Positions 17,657 to 26,333 of a stretch of DNA of 64,000 nucleotides are shown here, one piece after another. The number at the start of each line of letters is the position of its first letter. Position 1 is the first letter of the stretch. The notes below the pieces were generated by a model. The model was not told where the DNA came from. It did no database searches and saw nothing but the letters and a program-made list of their open reading frames with translations. The DNA is taken from positions 310,001-374,000 of the forward strand of contig CAVPUH010000009.1 in assembly GCA_963708795.1 (NCBI GenBank), written 5' to 3'. The position numbers and the translations under genes are program-made. This DNA is from DAIQRJ01 sp963708795. Lineage in GTDB: Bacteria > Actinomycetota > Actinomycetes > Propionibacteriales > DAIQRJ01.

Positions 17657-18454
17657 ATGACTCCCGACTCCTTCGACACGACCGACCAGACCCTCGATCC
17701 CGCCGGCACTCTCATCCCCGATCCGAACCGGACGGTCGCGCTCGTCACCGGTGCCAACAAGGGCCTCGGGCGCGAAACGGTGCGACGTCTCGCCACCCTG
17801 GGCTGGACTGTCTGGCTCGGTGCCCGGGACGCGGTCCTCGGCGCCGCCGCTGCCGCCGAGCTCGCGGCCGAGCTCACCGGCGAAGGCGCGGGAACGATCC
17901 GGTTCGTCTGTCTCGACGTGACCTCTGACTCTTCCGTCGACGACGCCGTCGACTCCATCGCCTCGATCTCCGGTCGGCTCGACGTGCTCGTGAACAACGC
18001 CGGGATCACCGGCGCACGCGTGGCGCCGGAGGACACGAGGGCCACTGACTTCCTGGCCTGCTTCGGAGTCAACCTGCTCGGGCCGGTCCGGGTGACCCAC
18101 GCGTTCCTACCTCTGTTGCGCCGGTCCGCCGACCCGCGCGTCGTGATGGTGTCCAGCGGCATGGGCTCGTTCGGCGTGACCACCGATGCCGGCCGGTTCG
18201 AGTCGACGTTGCACGGGCTGGTCTACAGCTCGTCCAAGGCAGCGCTCAACATGGTGACGACGCAGTACGCACGGGGGCTTCCGGAGCTACGCGTGAACGC
18301 GGTCGATCCCGGCTACACGGCCACGGATCTCAATGCCCACCAGGGGACCCAGACCGTCGTGGAGGGAACGGACGCCATCGTCTCGGTGGCGACGGCCGGC
18401 CCAGGCGGCGGCACCGGCGGGTTCTCCGACCGGCACGGTCAGGTGCCCTGGTAG
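17657..18454 (+). CDS. Short-chain dehydrogenase/reductase
   Basis: 265-residue classical SDR. NAD(P)-binding TGANKGLGRE, NNAG in VLVNNAGITG, catalytic Tyr and Lys in YSSSKAALNM. It is the probable target gene of the divergent XRE/MmyB regulator. The start is ATG 17657, with CACTCT 6 nt upstream and no good Shine-Dalgarno, so it may be leaderless. The first 28 residues are a non-conserved extension. The substrate is not predictable; related enzymes reduce small carbonyl compounds. Confidence 0.85.
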   Translation: MTPDSFDTTDQTLDPAGTLIPDPNRTVALVTGANKGLGRETVRRLATLGWTVWLGARDAVLGAAAAAELAAELTGEGAGTIRFVCLDVTSDSSVDDAVDSIASISGRLDVLVNNAGITGARVAPEDTRATDFLACFGVNLLGPVRVTHAFLPLLRRSADPRVVMVSSGMGSFGVTTDAGRFESTLHGLVYSSSKAALNMVTTQYARGLPELRVNAVDPGYTATDLNAHQGTQTVVEGTDAIVSVATAGPGGGTGGFSDRHGQVPW

Positions 18455-18482
18455 CCGGCGCCCCAGCTCGCCGACGTCCGGG

Positions 18483-19571
18483 TCAGAACATCAGCGCCCT
18501 GACAGCTGCGGCGAGCGCGGCCGTGTCCGCGGTCTCCACGGCTTCGCCACGCGCGCGCTCGACGACGTCGGCGACGCTCACCGGGCGATGGAGGTCTGCG
18601 GACTCGATGGAGGCGAACACCAATGCCAGGCTCAGCACGTTGTCCCGGACCGTCGTGCCCGGGACGGGGCCGCCGCGCAGATGCTCGACCATCGCCCCCA
18701 GCGAGGCAGCCAGCCCGGTCGGACCTCCCACGATCGGTGCGGCGACGTCAGGCTCGGTCGGCACGTCCACCGCCGGGGCGTGGTCGCCGTCCCAGACGAC
18801 GGTGCCGGCCGGTCCGCTGAATCTCCACTGGGCGTTCCAGGAGGTCTCGATTCCTGGGCTGCACCACGACGCGGTGTAGCTGGCCCGGCCACCGCTCGCG
18901 AACCGGAACAGCACCGTGGTCGCGGCGCCGTGGGCGAACCAACTCCAGCTCGGGTTGAACTCGTCGCAGTACACCTCGACCACGGAATCGTCGCCCAGCG
19001 CGTGACGCAGGTAGTCGAAGTGGTGGATCGACATGTCGAGCAGGAGGACGTGGTCCATCTCCTCGCGGAAGCCCCCGAAGTGCGGAGCCTTGGCGAAGCT
19101 GACGTCGACGAGCCCAGGCTTGCCGACGAGCTGCACCGCGGCCCGGGCCGACTGCGCATGGGGCTCGAACCGGCGGTTCTGGCTCACCACGAAAGGGACT
19201 CCGGCGAGGTCGGCCGCGGCGGCGAGCTGGACAGCCTGGGCGAGCGTGGCCGCGGCCGGCTTCTCCCCCAGCACCGGGATACCGGCACGCAGCGCGGCCA
19301 GGGTCACCGGATGATGCGCTTCGGGAACTGTCACATCGACGAGGAGGTCGGGCTCGAGCCCGGCAGCGAGCGCTCCCGCGACATCGGCGAACACGGGCAC
19401 CGGCGCCGAGGCCACCGCATCGGCTGCCCGGGCCGTGTCGATGTCCACGACGCCGACGAGTTCGGTATCCGGGTTCGCGCCGACGGTCGCTATCCACCCG
19501 CTGCCCATGCCGCCGGCACCGACGACCAGCGTCCGGATCGGGCGGGCGGCGATGGGCGCGTTCGAAGGCAT
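18483..19571 (-). CDS. Gfo/Idh/MocA-family oxidoreductase
   Basis: NAD(P)-dependent sugar/polyol dehydrogenase fold, 362 residues from ATG 19571. GGAG is 6-7 bases upstream, which favours this over ATG 19589. The Rossmann motif is VVGAGGMGSGW and the family EKP motif is GIPVLGEKPAAAT; MSIHHFDYLRHALG is the conserved catalytic His block. It lies with an F420 enzyme and a ThuA-domain protein, all on the minus strand; ThuA and MocA proteins often work together in sugar catabolism, but a hairpin separates ThuA from the rest here. Confidence 0.85.
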   Translation of the reverse strand: MPSNAPIAARPIRTLVVGAGGMGSGWIATVGANPDTELVGVVDIDTARAADAVASAPVPVFADVAGALAAGLEPDLLVDVTVPEAHHPVTLAALRAGIPVLGEKPAAATLAQAVQLAAAADLAGVPFVVSQNRRFEPHAQSARAAVQLVGKPGLVDVSFAKAPHFGGFREEMDHVLLLDMSIHHFDYLRHALGDDSVVEVYCDEFNPSWSWFAHGAATTVLFRFASGGRASYTASWCSPGIETSWNAQWRFSGPAGTVVWDGDHAPAVDVPTEPDVAAPIVGGPTGLAASLGAMVEHLRGGPVPGTTVRDNVLSLALVFASIESADLHRPVSVADVVERARGEAVETADTAALAAAVRALMF

Positions 19572-19690
19572 GCGGATCTCCGGGTGCATCGGGGGCGAGC
19601 AGGACTCCCAGCCTGGCTCGGGCAGGCCGCGGGGCGCTACCGGGGTGTCTCCGGCGGACGGTTCCGGCCAGTCCGGGGGAACCGAGGGGC

Positions 19691-20584
19691 TCAGCGGAAC
19701 TCGGGCGCGATCTCCTCGATGAACGTTGCCCAGAGTTCCTCGGCTTCCCCGGGTTCGTGGAGGTTGCCGCCCGGCACGATCAGTTCGTCGACGCCGGCGT
19801 CCCGGTACGCGCCGACCACCTGTCGCAGCTGCTCGACGGTGCCGCCGATCGCCGGGGACGACTCGTTGCGTGCGGCGGCCGTGGCGGCACCGTCCGGGCC
19901 GAGGAACACCATCGCCTGGGTCGACCGCTTCAACGTGGCGGGATCCCGGTCGATCGCCTCACACGCGGCCGACATCAGGGCGTTCTTGTGCGCGAACCTG
20001 GCCGGGTCGCCCCAGACGTTCCACTCGTCTGCCCAGCTCGCGACGATGCGCGGCATCACCTTCTCGCCGCCACCGCCGACGAGGATGGGGAGTGGCCCGA
20101 CGGCCTTCGGTGCCATCGGAGCGTCGTCGACCGTGTAGAACTCACCCGCGAAGGACGCGCGTTCGGTGTCCCGCATGGCCCGCAGGATCTGCAGGGACTC
20201 GCTGAAGCGCCGGAGCAGCACCGGCGCGGAGGGCAGCTCGATTCCGAACTTCTCGTGCTCGTTGCGTTGCCAACCTGCACCCATACCGAGAACGAACCGT
20301 CCGCCGCTGATCCGGTCGATCGTCCGGGCCTGGTTGGCCACGACGGCCGGATGCCGATACGTGTTGCCCAGCACCAGCGAACCGATGCGGAGTCGGGGTA
20401 CGGCCGCGGCCAGACCGGCCAGCAGGGCGAGGCATTCGTTGACCTCACCGGTGGCGCTCTCGGTGTTGGGCATGAAGTGGTCGGCCAGCCACATGCCGTC
20501 CCAGCCGGCGGCCTCACCGGCCGTGGTCTGGGCGAGCAGGGTGGGCCAGTCGATGCCGGCTGACGGCCAGAAGCTGAAGCGCAT
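19691..20584 (-). CDS. LLM-class F420-dependent oxidoreductase
   Basis: 297-residue luciferase-like TIM-barrel protein. GWDGMWLADHF, VLGNTYRHPAVVANQARTID (20 residues) and GRFVLGMGAGWQRNEHEKFG match the actinobacterial F420-dependent subfamily (TIGR03560-like). Substrate unknown. ATG 20584 is preceded at 6 nt by TAGCGT on the minus strand, suggesting a leaderless transcript. The gap to the MocA gene (about 120 bp) is consistent with an operon. Confidence 0.85.
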   Translation of the reverse strand: MRFSFWPSAGIDWPTLLAQTTAGEAAGWDGMWLADHFMPNTESATGEVNECLALLAGLAAAVPRLRIGSLVLGNTYRHPAVVANQARTIDRISGGRFVLGMGAGWQRNEHEKFGIELPSAPVLLRRFSESLQILRAMRDTERASFAGEFYTVDDAPMAPKAVGPLPILVGGGGEKVMPRIVASWADEWNVWGDPARFAHKNALMSAACEAIDRDPATLKRSTQAMVFLGPDGAATAAARNESSPAIGGTVEQLRQVVGAYRDAGVDELIVPGGNLHEPGEAEELWATFIEEIAPEFR

Positions 20585-20590
20585 ACCGAG

Positions 20591-20596
20591 ACGCTA
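20591..20596 (-). promoter_or_regulatory. Putative leaderless -10 box, LLM gene
   Basis: TAGCGT on the minus strand, 6 nt before ATG 20584. Confidence 0.45.
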
Positions 20597-20665
20597 TGCG
20601 AGGTAGCGGCGAGGGCCGGGCGCGGGTGACTCCGAGCTCGGCCTCACCACACCGCCCAGAATGCA

Positions 20666-20701
20666 CGAATGGACCTTCCCACCACGGGGAAGGTCCATTC
20701 G
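20666..20701. terminator. Hairpin terminator after the ThuA gene
   Basis: Perfect 15-bp stem CGAATGGACCTTCCC / GGGAAGGTCCATTCG with a 6-nt loop ACCACG. It stands 56 bp beyond the stop of the ThuA gene on the minus strand. No U-tract follows, as is common for actinobacterial terminators. Confidence 0.75.
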
Positions 20702-20757
20702 CGCGCACTCGAGCCGCGGACCGGTAGGTGCGGCCGGCGTCGACCCAGGGGTGGGTC

Positions 20758-21522
20758 CTACTTCTGCAGGAACCAGTCGTAGGGCGCGTTCGCGACGTTC
20801 GGGATCTCACGCGGCGTGTCGGGCTGGGCCGCCCAGCGGACCGCGTTCGCCAACACCTTGTGCACACCCTCGTTGTGGTAGACGGGGTACTCCTGGTCGC
20901 CGGGGCTGAAGTAGAAGATCCGGCCCTTGCCCCGGTAGAACACGCACCCGGAGCGGAACACCTCGCCACCCGGGAACGAGCTCACGAACACGAGCTCGTC
21001 GGGCTGCGGGATGTCGAAGAGCTCGCCGTACATCTCCTGCGCGTCGATGATGAGCGGGCTCGGGACACCTTCGGCGATGGCGTGGCCGGGCTTGACGGTC
21101 CAGACCAGCTCGCGCTCGGCGTCGTTGCGCCACCTGAGCGAGCAGGTGGTGCCCATCAGCTTGATGAAGATCTTCGAGAAGTGGGCGGAGTGCAGGGGCA
21201 GCAGTCCCATGCCGCTCAGCACGTGCTTGTGCACGCGGTTGACGATCTCGTCGTCGACCCGGTCGTGCGCCATGTGACCCCACCAGGTGAGGACGTCGGT
21301 GTCGGCGAGGACCTCTTCGGTGAGCCCGTGCTCCGGGTCGTCGAGGGTGACCGTGCGCACCTCGACCCCATCGCCGAGCTGCGCGCGGATGCCGGCCGCG
21401 ATCGCGCCGTGCATGCCGTCCGGATAGAGCGCAGCGACCTGGGGATCCCGCTTCTCGTGCTGGGCCTCCCCCCAGACGGTCACGCGGATCGGACGGGTGG
21501 AGCTTGCGGTGCTGTTGGACAT
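20758..21522 (-). CDS. ThuA-domain protein (trehalose-utilisation family)
   Basis: 254 residues with a glutamine-amidotransferase-like fold: VTVWGEAQHEKRDP, LTWWGHMAHDRV, PLHSAHFSKIF and VFYRGKGRIFYFSPGDQEYP are family hallmarks. ThuA proteins are linked to trehalose/disaccharide 3-keto metabolism in rhizobia; the exact reaction is unsettled. No keto-sugar operon is present here beyond the neighbouring MocA-type dehydrogenase. A strong hairpin follows the gene. Confidence 0.82.
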   Translation of the reverse strand: MSNSTASSTRPIRVTVWGEAQHEKRDPQVAALYPDGMHGAIAAGIRAQLGDGVEVRTVTLDDPEHGLTEEVLADTDVLTWWGHMAHDRVDDEIVNRVHKHVLSGMGLLPLHSAHFSKIFIKLMGTTCSLRWRNDAERELVWTVKPGHAIAEGVPSPLIIDAQEMYGELFDIPQPDELVFVSSFPGGEVFRSGCVFYRGKGRIFYFSPGDQEYPVYHNEGVHKVLANAVRWAAQPDTPREIPNVANAPYDWFLQK

Positions 21523-21671
21523 GGAGCAGGCGCGCCTTTCGTCAAGATGCGGGTCCGGGCACAGAACTCGTCACCGGATGCGTGCGGTCGCCTCCATCCT
21601 GCCCCCGTCCGGCGCCGCTCCCGCCGCCCCGGTCGACATGCGGACGCAAGCGGCCGTGCCGGCTGGACCGG

Positions 21672-22505
21672 TCAGGTCGCGCGCGACTGGGGTGGCCCGG
21701 GCACCTGGGTGTCGGCGAACGAGGCGACGGTCCGGTCGGCGTACATGCTGGGGTCGAGCGTCTCCATGGGTCCCGGCCACGTCCGCGGGACCGGTCCGAA
21801 CCCCGGCCGCAGCAGGTTCACGACGCGATCGAGGACGTTCTCGGCGTCGCCCACCCACAGGTGTCGCGCGCCAGGCATCGCGACGACGTCGGCCTGACCG
21901 ATGGCCGCGAACCGTTCGCGGGCGGCCTCGGGACGCAGGTAGTCGTCGAACTCCGGGATGAGAGCGGTGAGCGGCCGGCCGTCCGCGTCCCACCGGGCGA
22001 GGTCGTCGGGGGTCGCGTACCGCAACGGCGGCGACAGGAGGATGGCCCCCTCGACGCCTGGCTCGAGGCCGTACTTCAGCACGAGGTCGGTACCGAACGA
22101 CCACCCGAGCAGCCAGACGTCGGGCAGATCGGCGAACTCCGCTGCCTCCACGGCGGCGGCCACGTCGAACCGTTCGCCCACCGCGTTGTCGAAGACGCCC
22201 TGGCTGGTGCCCTGCGCGCTGCTCGTCCCCCGGGTGTTGAACCTCAGGACGGCGATGTCGGCCAGCGCGGGGAGGCGGGCGGCGGCTTTGCGGAACACGT
22301 GGCTGTCCATCATGCCGCCGTGGGTCGGCAGCGGATGGACGCAGACGAGGGTGGCGAGCGGGTCGCCGGCGATCGGCAGGGCGAGCTCGGCAACGAGGTC
22401 GAGCCCGTCGGCGGTGTGCAACGTGATGGCCTCGCGACGAGCGGGGAGCACGGAGTTCGCACGGACCGGCCGCTCGACCCCGGCCGACTCGCCGGAGCCG
22501 GTCAC
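21672..22505 (-). CDS. Alpha/beta hydrolase
   Basis: 277 residues from GTG 22505, which overlaps the stop of the upstream gene (GTGA). The nucleophile elbow is LLGWSFGTDL; VCVHPLPTHGGMMDSHVF provides the oxyanion region and MPGARHLWVGD the catalytic His. Cytoplasmic, no signal peptide. Family members of this type (CocE/NonD-related, small) are esterases or amidases of unknown substrate. Cotranslated with the small zinc-finger-like gene. Confidence 0.82.
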   Translation of the reverse strand: MTGSGESAGVERPVRANSVLPARREAITLHTADGLDLVAELALPIAGDPLATLVCVHPLPTHGGMMDSHVFRKAAARLPALADIAVLRFNTRGTSSAQGTSQGVFDNAVGERFDVAAAVEAAEFADLPDVWLLGWSFGTDLVLKYGLEPGVEGAILLSPPLRYATPDDLARWDADGRPLTALIPEFDDYLRPEAARERFAAIGQADVVAMPGARHLWVGDAENVLDRVVNLLRPGFGPVPRTWPGPMETLDPSMYADRTVASFADTQVPGPPQSRAT

Positions 22506-22819
22506 AACCGCGGCCTCCGCTGCGCGCGGGCATCCCAGCACGTGGAGTGCCAGTGCCGACGCTGGCCGAGCCCGGTGTCGGCGCGGGTGGCGACGAACTC
22601 CTGCAGGCTCGGTTCCAGCGGCCAGGCCACCACGTGGGGCGTCGCGGGCGTGATCGTCTGCTGGCAACCCGGGCAGCGGTAGGGCTTGGTCGACGTGGAT
22701 CCGGTGATCCGGCGCACCGCCCAGTCCTCGCCGTCCCAGAGTTCGATCGTGTGCAGGTCCCCTACAGGACTCGCGCCCCGCGATCGGGTCGATCGGCCGG
22801 ACCTTCTCTTCGACGCCAC
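22502..22819 (-). CDS. Conserved actinobacterial protein with Cys/His metal-binding pattern
   Basis: 105 residues from GTG 22819. After a basic start, LHTIELWDGEDWAVRRITGS and KPYRCPGCQQTITP lead to HWHSTCWDARAQRR. The CxxC plus H-x-x-x-C arrangement suggests a zinc site. Streptomyces homologues carry the legacy label ATP/GTP-binding protein, without support seen here. It precedes the alpha/beta hydrolase and is translationally coupled to it, an association that is conserved in relatives (from memory). Confidence 0.7.
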   Translation of the reverse strand: MASKRRSGRSTRSRGASPVGDLHTIELWDGEDWAVRRITGSTSTKPYRCPGCQQTITPATPHVVAWPLEPSLQEFVATRADTGLGQRRHWHSTCWDARAQRRPRL

Positions 22820-22886
22820 GGCACCAGTGTCCCGCAGCGTGCCGCACGACCTGACCGCGCGGGACCGTGCGCGCGGCACCGAGCGG

Positions 22887-23048
22887 TCAGTTGCCGCCGG
22901 TGAACAGGAGCGAGAGGAGGACGAGGAGCACGAGCAGCCCGGCGACCGCGAGGACACTCCCCCACTCATCACCCGGCGACACCTCGACCGGTGACCTGTC
23001 GTCGGCGTCGGCGCTTCGGGCGTCGACCGTCCGCGCGTCGTCGCCCAT
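22887..23048 (-). CDS. Small single-helix membrane protein
   Basis: 53 residues if started at ATG 23048: an acidic, polar N-terminus followed by SVLAVAGLLVLLVLLSLLFT, one membrane helix near the C-terminus. The frame stays open to GTG 23201, which would add CPDC near the N-terminus but overlap the queA end and cross a locally AT-richer stretch that looks more like a promoter. Start uncertain, function unknown. Confidence 0.5.
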   Translation of the reverse strand: MGDDARTVDARSADADDRSPVEVSPGDEWGSVLAVAGLLVLLVLLSLLFTGGN

Positions 23049-23175
23049 CCCGTGCGTCGCAGCACTCACCAGCAACAGCCCGTCTCGGTCGTCCTCACGA
23101 ATGGCGTCACGTTCGCGACAAACAGTAACCACGAGATCGCGCTGACGGCCGGCCGGGGTCGCGTGTCTTGCACAA

Positions 23176-24258
23176 TCAGGGCAGAAGTAGACAACTGTCA
23201 CCGAACTCGTGCCAGCGGTAACCCTCCGCCAGCGCTGCCCGGTACGCCGCCGCCACGAGCTCCGGCCCGGCCACGGCCTCGAGGAGCAACAGGTGCGAGG
23301 CGCCGGGCGCGTGCCAGCCGGTGACCAGCCCGTTGACGACGCGAGCCGGACGATCCGGGCCGAGCACCAGCTCGGTCCAGCCCTGGCCAGCGGTCACCGT
23401 CGCGTCCAGGCCCGCGACCGACTCCAGCGCCCGCGTGACAGTGGTCCCGACCGCGATCACCCGTCCGCCCACCTCTCGAGCCTGCTCGACGAGCCGTGCG
23501 GTCGTCGGCGGGACTCGGTACCACTCGGCCAGCGGCGGCTCGCCCTCCTCGAGGGACGAGACGCCCGTGTGCAGCGTGACGGGGGCGACGGTCACACCAC
23601 GGGTCGCGAGGTCGGTGACGATCCGGGTGGTGAACGGCCGCCCGGCGCTCGGCATCTCGGCACTGCCCGGATCGCGGGCGAACACGGTCTGGTAGTCGAC
23701 CAACGGGTAGCGCCCGGTCACGTAGGAGTACGTGATGGGTCGTCCGAACCGGGCGAGGTGGTCCACCACTCCCTCCACCATTCCGGGGCCCGGTTCCGGG
23801 ATCTCGATCCGCGCGCGCCACAACCGGCTCGGCATGCCGGCTGCCGTCGGACCCGGCTCCAACGGCGTGACTCGAGCCCCGCCGTCGAGCACCAGGACCT
23901 CGCCGGCGACCACGTCGGTGAGCGGTCCGGTGGCGTCACGGACCGGCCGGAGCTCCACCAACCAGTGCTCGACCCGACCGGCCCCGTCGGTCAGCGCGGT
24001 CGAGAAGTGCGCGGTCAGCGGGCGGCCGTCCGGCCGGCGCCCGTCGACGGCCGCCGCCAGGGTCGCGGACGTGTTCACCACGACGAGGTCGCCCGGCCGC
24101 AGGTGATCGGCGAACGATCCGAACACCGTGTGCCGGATGGCCCCGGGCGACGCGACCATCAGCCGCACGCCGTCGCGCGGGACGCCGTGGGCTTCGGGCG
24201 GCTCGGTGGCCGAGAGCGAGTCGTCGAGGACGAACGTGGTCGTCGCGTGCGCGCTCAC
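23176..24258 (-). CDS. queA: S-adenosylmethionine:tRNA ribosyltransferase-isomerase-like protein (QueA family)
   Basis: 360 residues. QueA family blocks: GDLVVVNTSATLAAAVDGRR, RPITYSYVTGRYPLVDYQTV, TLHTGVSSLEEGEPP, VIAVGTTVTRALES and GLVTGWHAPGASHLLLLEAV. True QueA builds epoxyqueuosine on tRNA; many Actinobacteria lack the rest of the queuosine pathway, and none of those genes is nearby, so the substrate may differ. ATG 24258 overlaps the stop of the upstream SDR by 4 bp, forming a two-gene unit whose promoter carries a SoxR-type palindrome. Confidence 0.85.
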   Translation of the reverse strand: MSAHATTTFVLDDSLSATEPPEAHGVPRDGVRLMVASPGAIRHTVFGSFADHLRPGDLVVVNTSATLAAAVDGRRPDGRPLTAHFSTALTDGAGRVEHWLVELRPVRDATGPLTDVVAGEVLVLDGGARVTPLEPGPTAAGMPSRLWRARIEIPEPGPGMVEGVVDHLARFGRPITYSYVTGRYPLVDYQTVFARDPGSAEMPSAGRPFTTRIVTDLATRGVTVAPVTLHTGVSSLEEGEPPLAEWYRVPPTTARLVEQAREVGGRVIAVGTTVTRALESVAGLDATVTAGQGWTELVLGPDRPARVVNGLVTGWHAPGASHLLLLEAVAGPELVAAAYRAALAEGYRWHEFGDSCLLLP

Positions 24259-24965
24259 GACGCCACCGCCCCCGCGACCAGATCGACGGCCCGGTACCGC
24301 CCGCTGGGGCCGCGCTGGCCGAGGAGCCGGAGCAGTGCCGGGACGACCGTCTCGGGCTCGGGGCGGTCGGAGATGTCCTCACCGGGGAAGGCTTCCTGAT
24401 GCATCCGGGTGCGCATGTCGCCCGGATCGAACGACACGACAGTGAGGTCCGGGTGCTCGGCGGCGAGCACCGCATAGGCGTGATCCAGTGCCGCCTTCGA
24501 GGATCCGTAGCCTCCCCAGCCCTCGTACGGCTCCACCGCGGCGTCGGAACTGATCGCCACCGCAGTGCCCGACCGCGTGACCAGTGCCGGTACGAGGTCG
24601 CGGGTGAGCGCCAGCGGTGCCACGACGTTCACGTCGAGAACGCGGGCGAGATCGGCGGTGGCGTAGTCGGCGAGCCTGGGTTGCGGGCTCGGCCCGAGAT
24701 GGCTGGCGTTGTTCACCAGCAGGTCGATCCCGCCGTCGCCGCAACGCCGCGCGGTCTCGACGAGCTCGCGCCGGTGGGCCGGGTCGGTGACATCGCCCGG
24801 CACCGCCAGCACGTTGGGCAGGTCCCGCACCGCCGCGTGCAGCGCGCCGGCGTCGCGGCCGTCGACGACGATCGTCCAGCCGTTCTCGGCCAGGGCGCGG
24901 GTCAGGGCGAGCCCGAGACCCCGGGATGCTCCGGTGACCACGGCGACACGTGCTGCGGCAGACAT
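24255..24965 (-). CDS. Short-chain dehydrogenase/reductase, probably SoxR-controlled
   Basis: 236-residue SDR from ATG 24965, supported by AAGGAG 7 bases upstream. Motifs: VVTGASRGLGLAL, LLVNNASHLG, YGSSKAALDHAY. First gene of an SDR-queA unit; the promoter region 25024-25040 carries a perfect 17-bp palindrome of SoxR-box type, and soxR itself is divergent. This suggests induction by redox-active compounds; the substrate is unknown. Confidence 0.87.
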   Translation of the reverse strand: MSAAARVAVVTGASRGLGLALTRALAENGWTIVVDGRDAGALHAAVRDLPNVLAVPGDVTDPAHRRELVETARRCGDGGIDLLVNNASHLGPSPQPRLADYATADLARVLDVNVVAPLALTRDLVPALVTRSGTAVAISSDAAVEPYEGWGGYGSSKAALDHAYAVLAAEHPDLTVVSFDPGDMRTRMHQEAFPGEDISDRPEPETVVPALLRLLGQRGPSGRYRAVDLVAGAVAS

Positions 24966-25023
24966 GGCGTTCTCCTTCATGGGCTTGTGGTTCGGCTTCA
25001 TGTCGCCCATGCTCATACTTGAA

Positions 25024-25040
25024 CTTGACTTCAAGTCAAG
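25024..25040. promoter_or_regulatory. SoxR-type operator between the SDR and soxR genes
   Basis: CTTGACTT-C-AAGTCAAG, a perfect 17-bp palindrome. On the minus strand it includes the -35 element TTGACT of the SDR gene, with a TATGAG -10-like element 16 bp further. Position and symmetry are as expected for a MerR-family activator site. Confidence 0.75.
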
Positions 25041-25071
25041 CCCTTCCCATCATCGATTGAGAGATTCGATC

Positions 25072-25542
25072 GTGCAGCCCACCGATGCACTGACCGTCGG
25101 CGAGATCGCCCGGCGTAGCGGGTTCTCGGCGTCGGCTCTCCGCTTCTACGAGCGCAACGGGCTCATCAGCGCGAGCCGGACCGGTGGCAACCAGCGCCGG
25201 TACGCGCGCAGCGTGCTGAGACGCCTCGCCTTCATCCGCGCGGCCACCAACGTCGGGCTGTCACTCGACGAGGTGGCTGCGGAACTCGCCACCCTGCCGG
25301 CCGGACGGACTCCGACGCGAGCCGATTGGGCTCGGCTGTCCCGGCACTGGCGGTCCCGCCTCGACGAGCAGATCGCCGCCCTGTCCCGATTGCGCGACGG
25401 CCTGGACAGCTGCATCGGCTGTGGCTGCCTGTCCCTGCGTACCTGCGCCATGTCGAACCCCGACGACGCGTCGGGCACGCGTGGCCCGGGGGCCCAGTTC
25501 CTGCCGAGGGCGCTGCGTGTCCCGAACGGCCGCTCCGGCTAA
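25072..25542 (+). CDS. soxR: Redox-sensitive transcriptional activator SoxR
   Basis: 156-residue MerR-family protein. N-terminal winged helix LTVGEIARRSGFSASALRFY, then dimerisation helix, then the [2Fe-2S] ligands Cys114, Cys117, Cys119 and Cys125 in CIGCGCLSLRTC, the exact SoxR spacing (CX2CXCX5C). In Actinobacteria SoxR responds to redox-active natural products rather than superoxide. The divergent SDR-queA unit carrying the 17-bp palindrome is the obvious target. GTG 25072 is chosen by homology; no strong Shine-Dalgarno is seen. Confidence 0.93.
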   Translation: MQPTDALTVGEIARRSGFSASALRFYERNGLISASRTGGNQRRYARSVLRRLAFIRAATNVGLSLDEVAAELATLPAGRTPTRADWARLSRHWRSRLDEQIAALSRLRDGLDSCIGCGCLSLRTCAMSNPDDASGTRGPGAQFLPRALRVPNGRSG

Positions 25543-25545
25543 CGT
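25540..25545 (+). promoter_or_regulatory. Putative leaderless -10 box, nucS
   Basis: TAACGT, 7 nt before GTG 25553; its first bases are the soxR stop codon. Confidence 0.5.
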
Positions 25546-25552
25546 GACCGCC

Positions 25553-26212
25553 GTGCGCCTCGTGATCGCCCGCTGCCAGGTCGACTACGTCGGTCGACTG
25601 ACCTCGCATCTGCCGCTGGCCGTGCGGCTCCTGATGGTCAAGGCCGACGGCTCGGTGCTCGTCCATGCCGACGGAGGCTCGTACAAGCCGCTGAACTGGA
25701 TGTCGCCGCCGTGCCGGCTGGAGGAGTCGGACGGCCTGTGGCGGGTGGTGAACAAGGCCGGTGAGGAGCTTCGGATCTCACTCGACGAGGTGCTCTCGGA
25801 CACCCGCTTCGACCTCGGCCTCGACCCGGGCCTGACCAAGGACGGCGTCGAGTCGCATCTCCAGGAACTGCTCGCCGACCAGCCCGAGGTCCTCGGGACC
25901 GGCTGGCGCCTGATCCGGCGCGAGTTCCCGACCGCGATCGGCCCCGTCGATCTCATGTGCCGGACCGCCGACGGTGCCAGCGTGGCCGTGGAGATCAAGC
26001 GGCGCGGCGAGATCGACGGCGTCGAGCAGCTGACGCGATACCTCGAGCTGCTCAATCGCGACCCGCTTCTCGCACCGGTCACGGGAGTGTTCGCCGCCCA
26101 GCAGATCAAGCCGCAGGCGCGCGTGCTCGCCGCCGACCGTGGCATCCGGTGCGTCACGCTCGACTACGACGCGATGCGCGGCGTCGACGATGTGGATGCC
26201 CGGTTGTTCTGA
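25553..26212 (+). CDS. nucS: Mismatch endonuclease NucS/EndoMS
   Basis: Nuclease of the actinobacterial/archaeal mismatch-repair route that replaces MutS/MutL. 219 residues from GTG 25553, or 222 from in-frame GTG 25544, which overlaps the -10-like TAACGT. N-terminal RLVIARCQVDYVGRLTSHLP and KPLNWMSPPC; catalytic core with Asp in GPVDLMCR and Glu/Lys in VAVEIKRRGEID (residues 133, 147, 149). The C-terminal DARLF resembles the sliding-clamp-binding tail known in this family. No mutS or mutL lies in the window. Confidence 0.93.
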   Translation: MRLVIARCQVDYVGRLTSHLPLAVRLLMVKADGSVLVHADGGSYKPLNWMSPPCRLEESDGLWRVVNKAGEELRISLDEVLSDTRFDLGLDPGLTKDGVESHLQELLADQPEVLGTGWRLIRREFPTAIGPVDLMCRTADGASVAVEIKRRGEIDGVEQLTRYLELLNRDPLLAPVTGVFAAQQIKPQARVLAADRGIRCVTLDYDAMRGVDDVDARLF

Positions 26213-26333
26213 ACCGACGCACACAGATCGGCTGGCCGATATCGCTGGACGGGGAGTGCATCCGAATCTCTCCGGCGGCCGGAAGAGGGAGCAGATCGGG
26301 TCGATCCGCGGCCCGTCCGGAGGGAGCTCCCCT

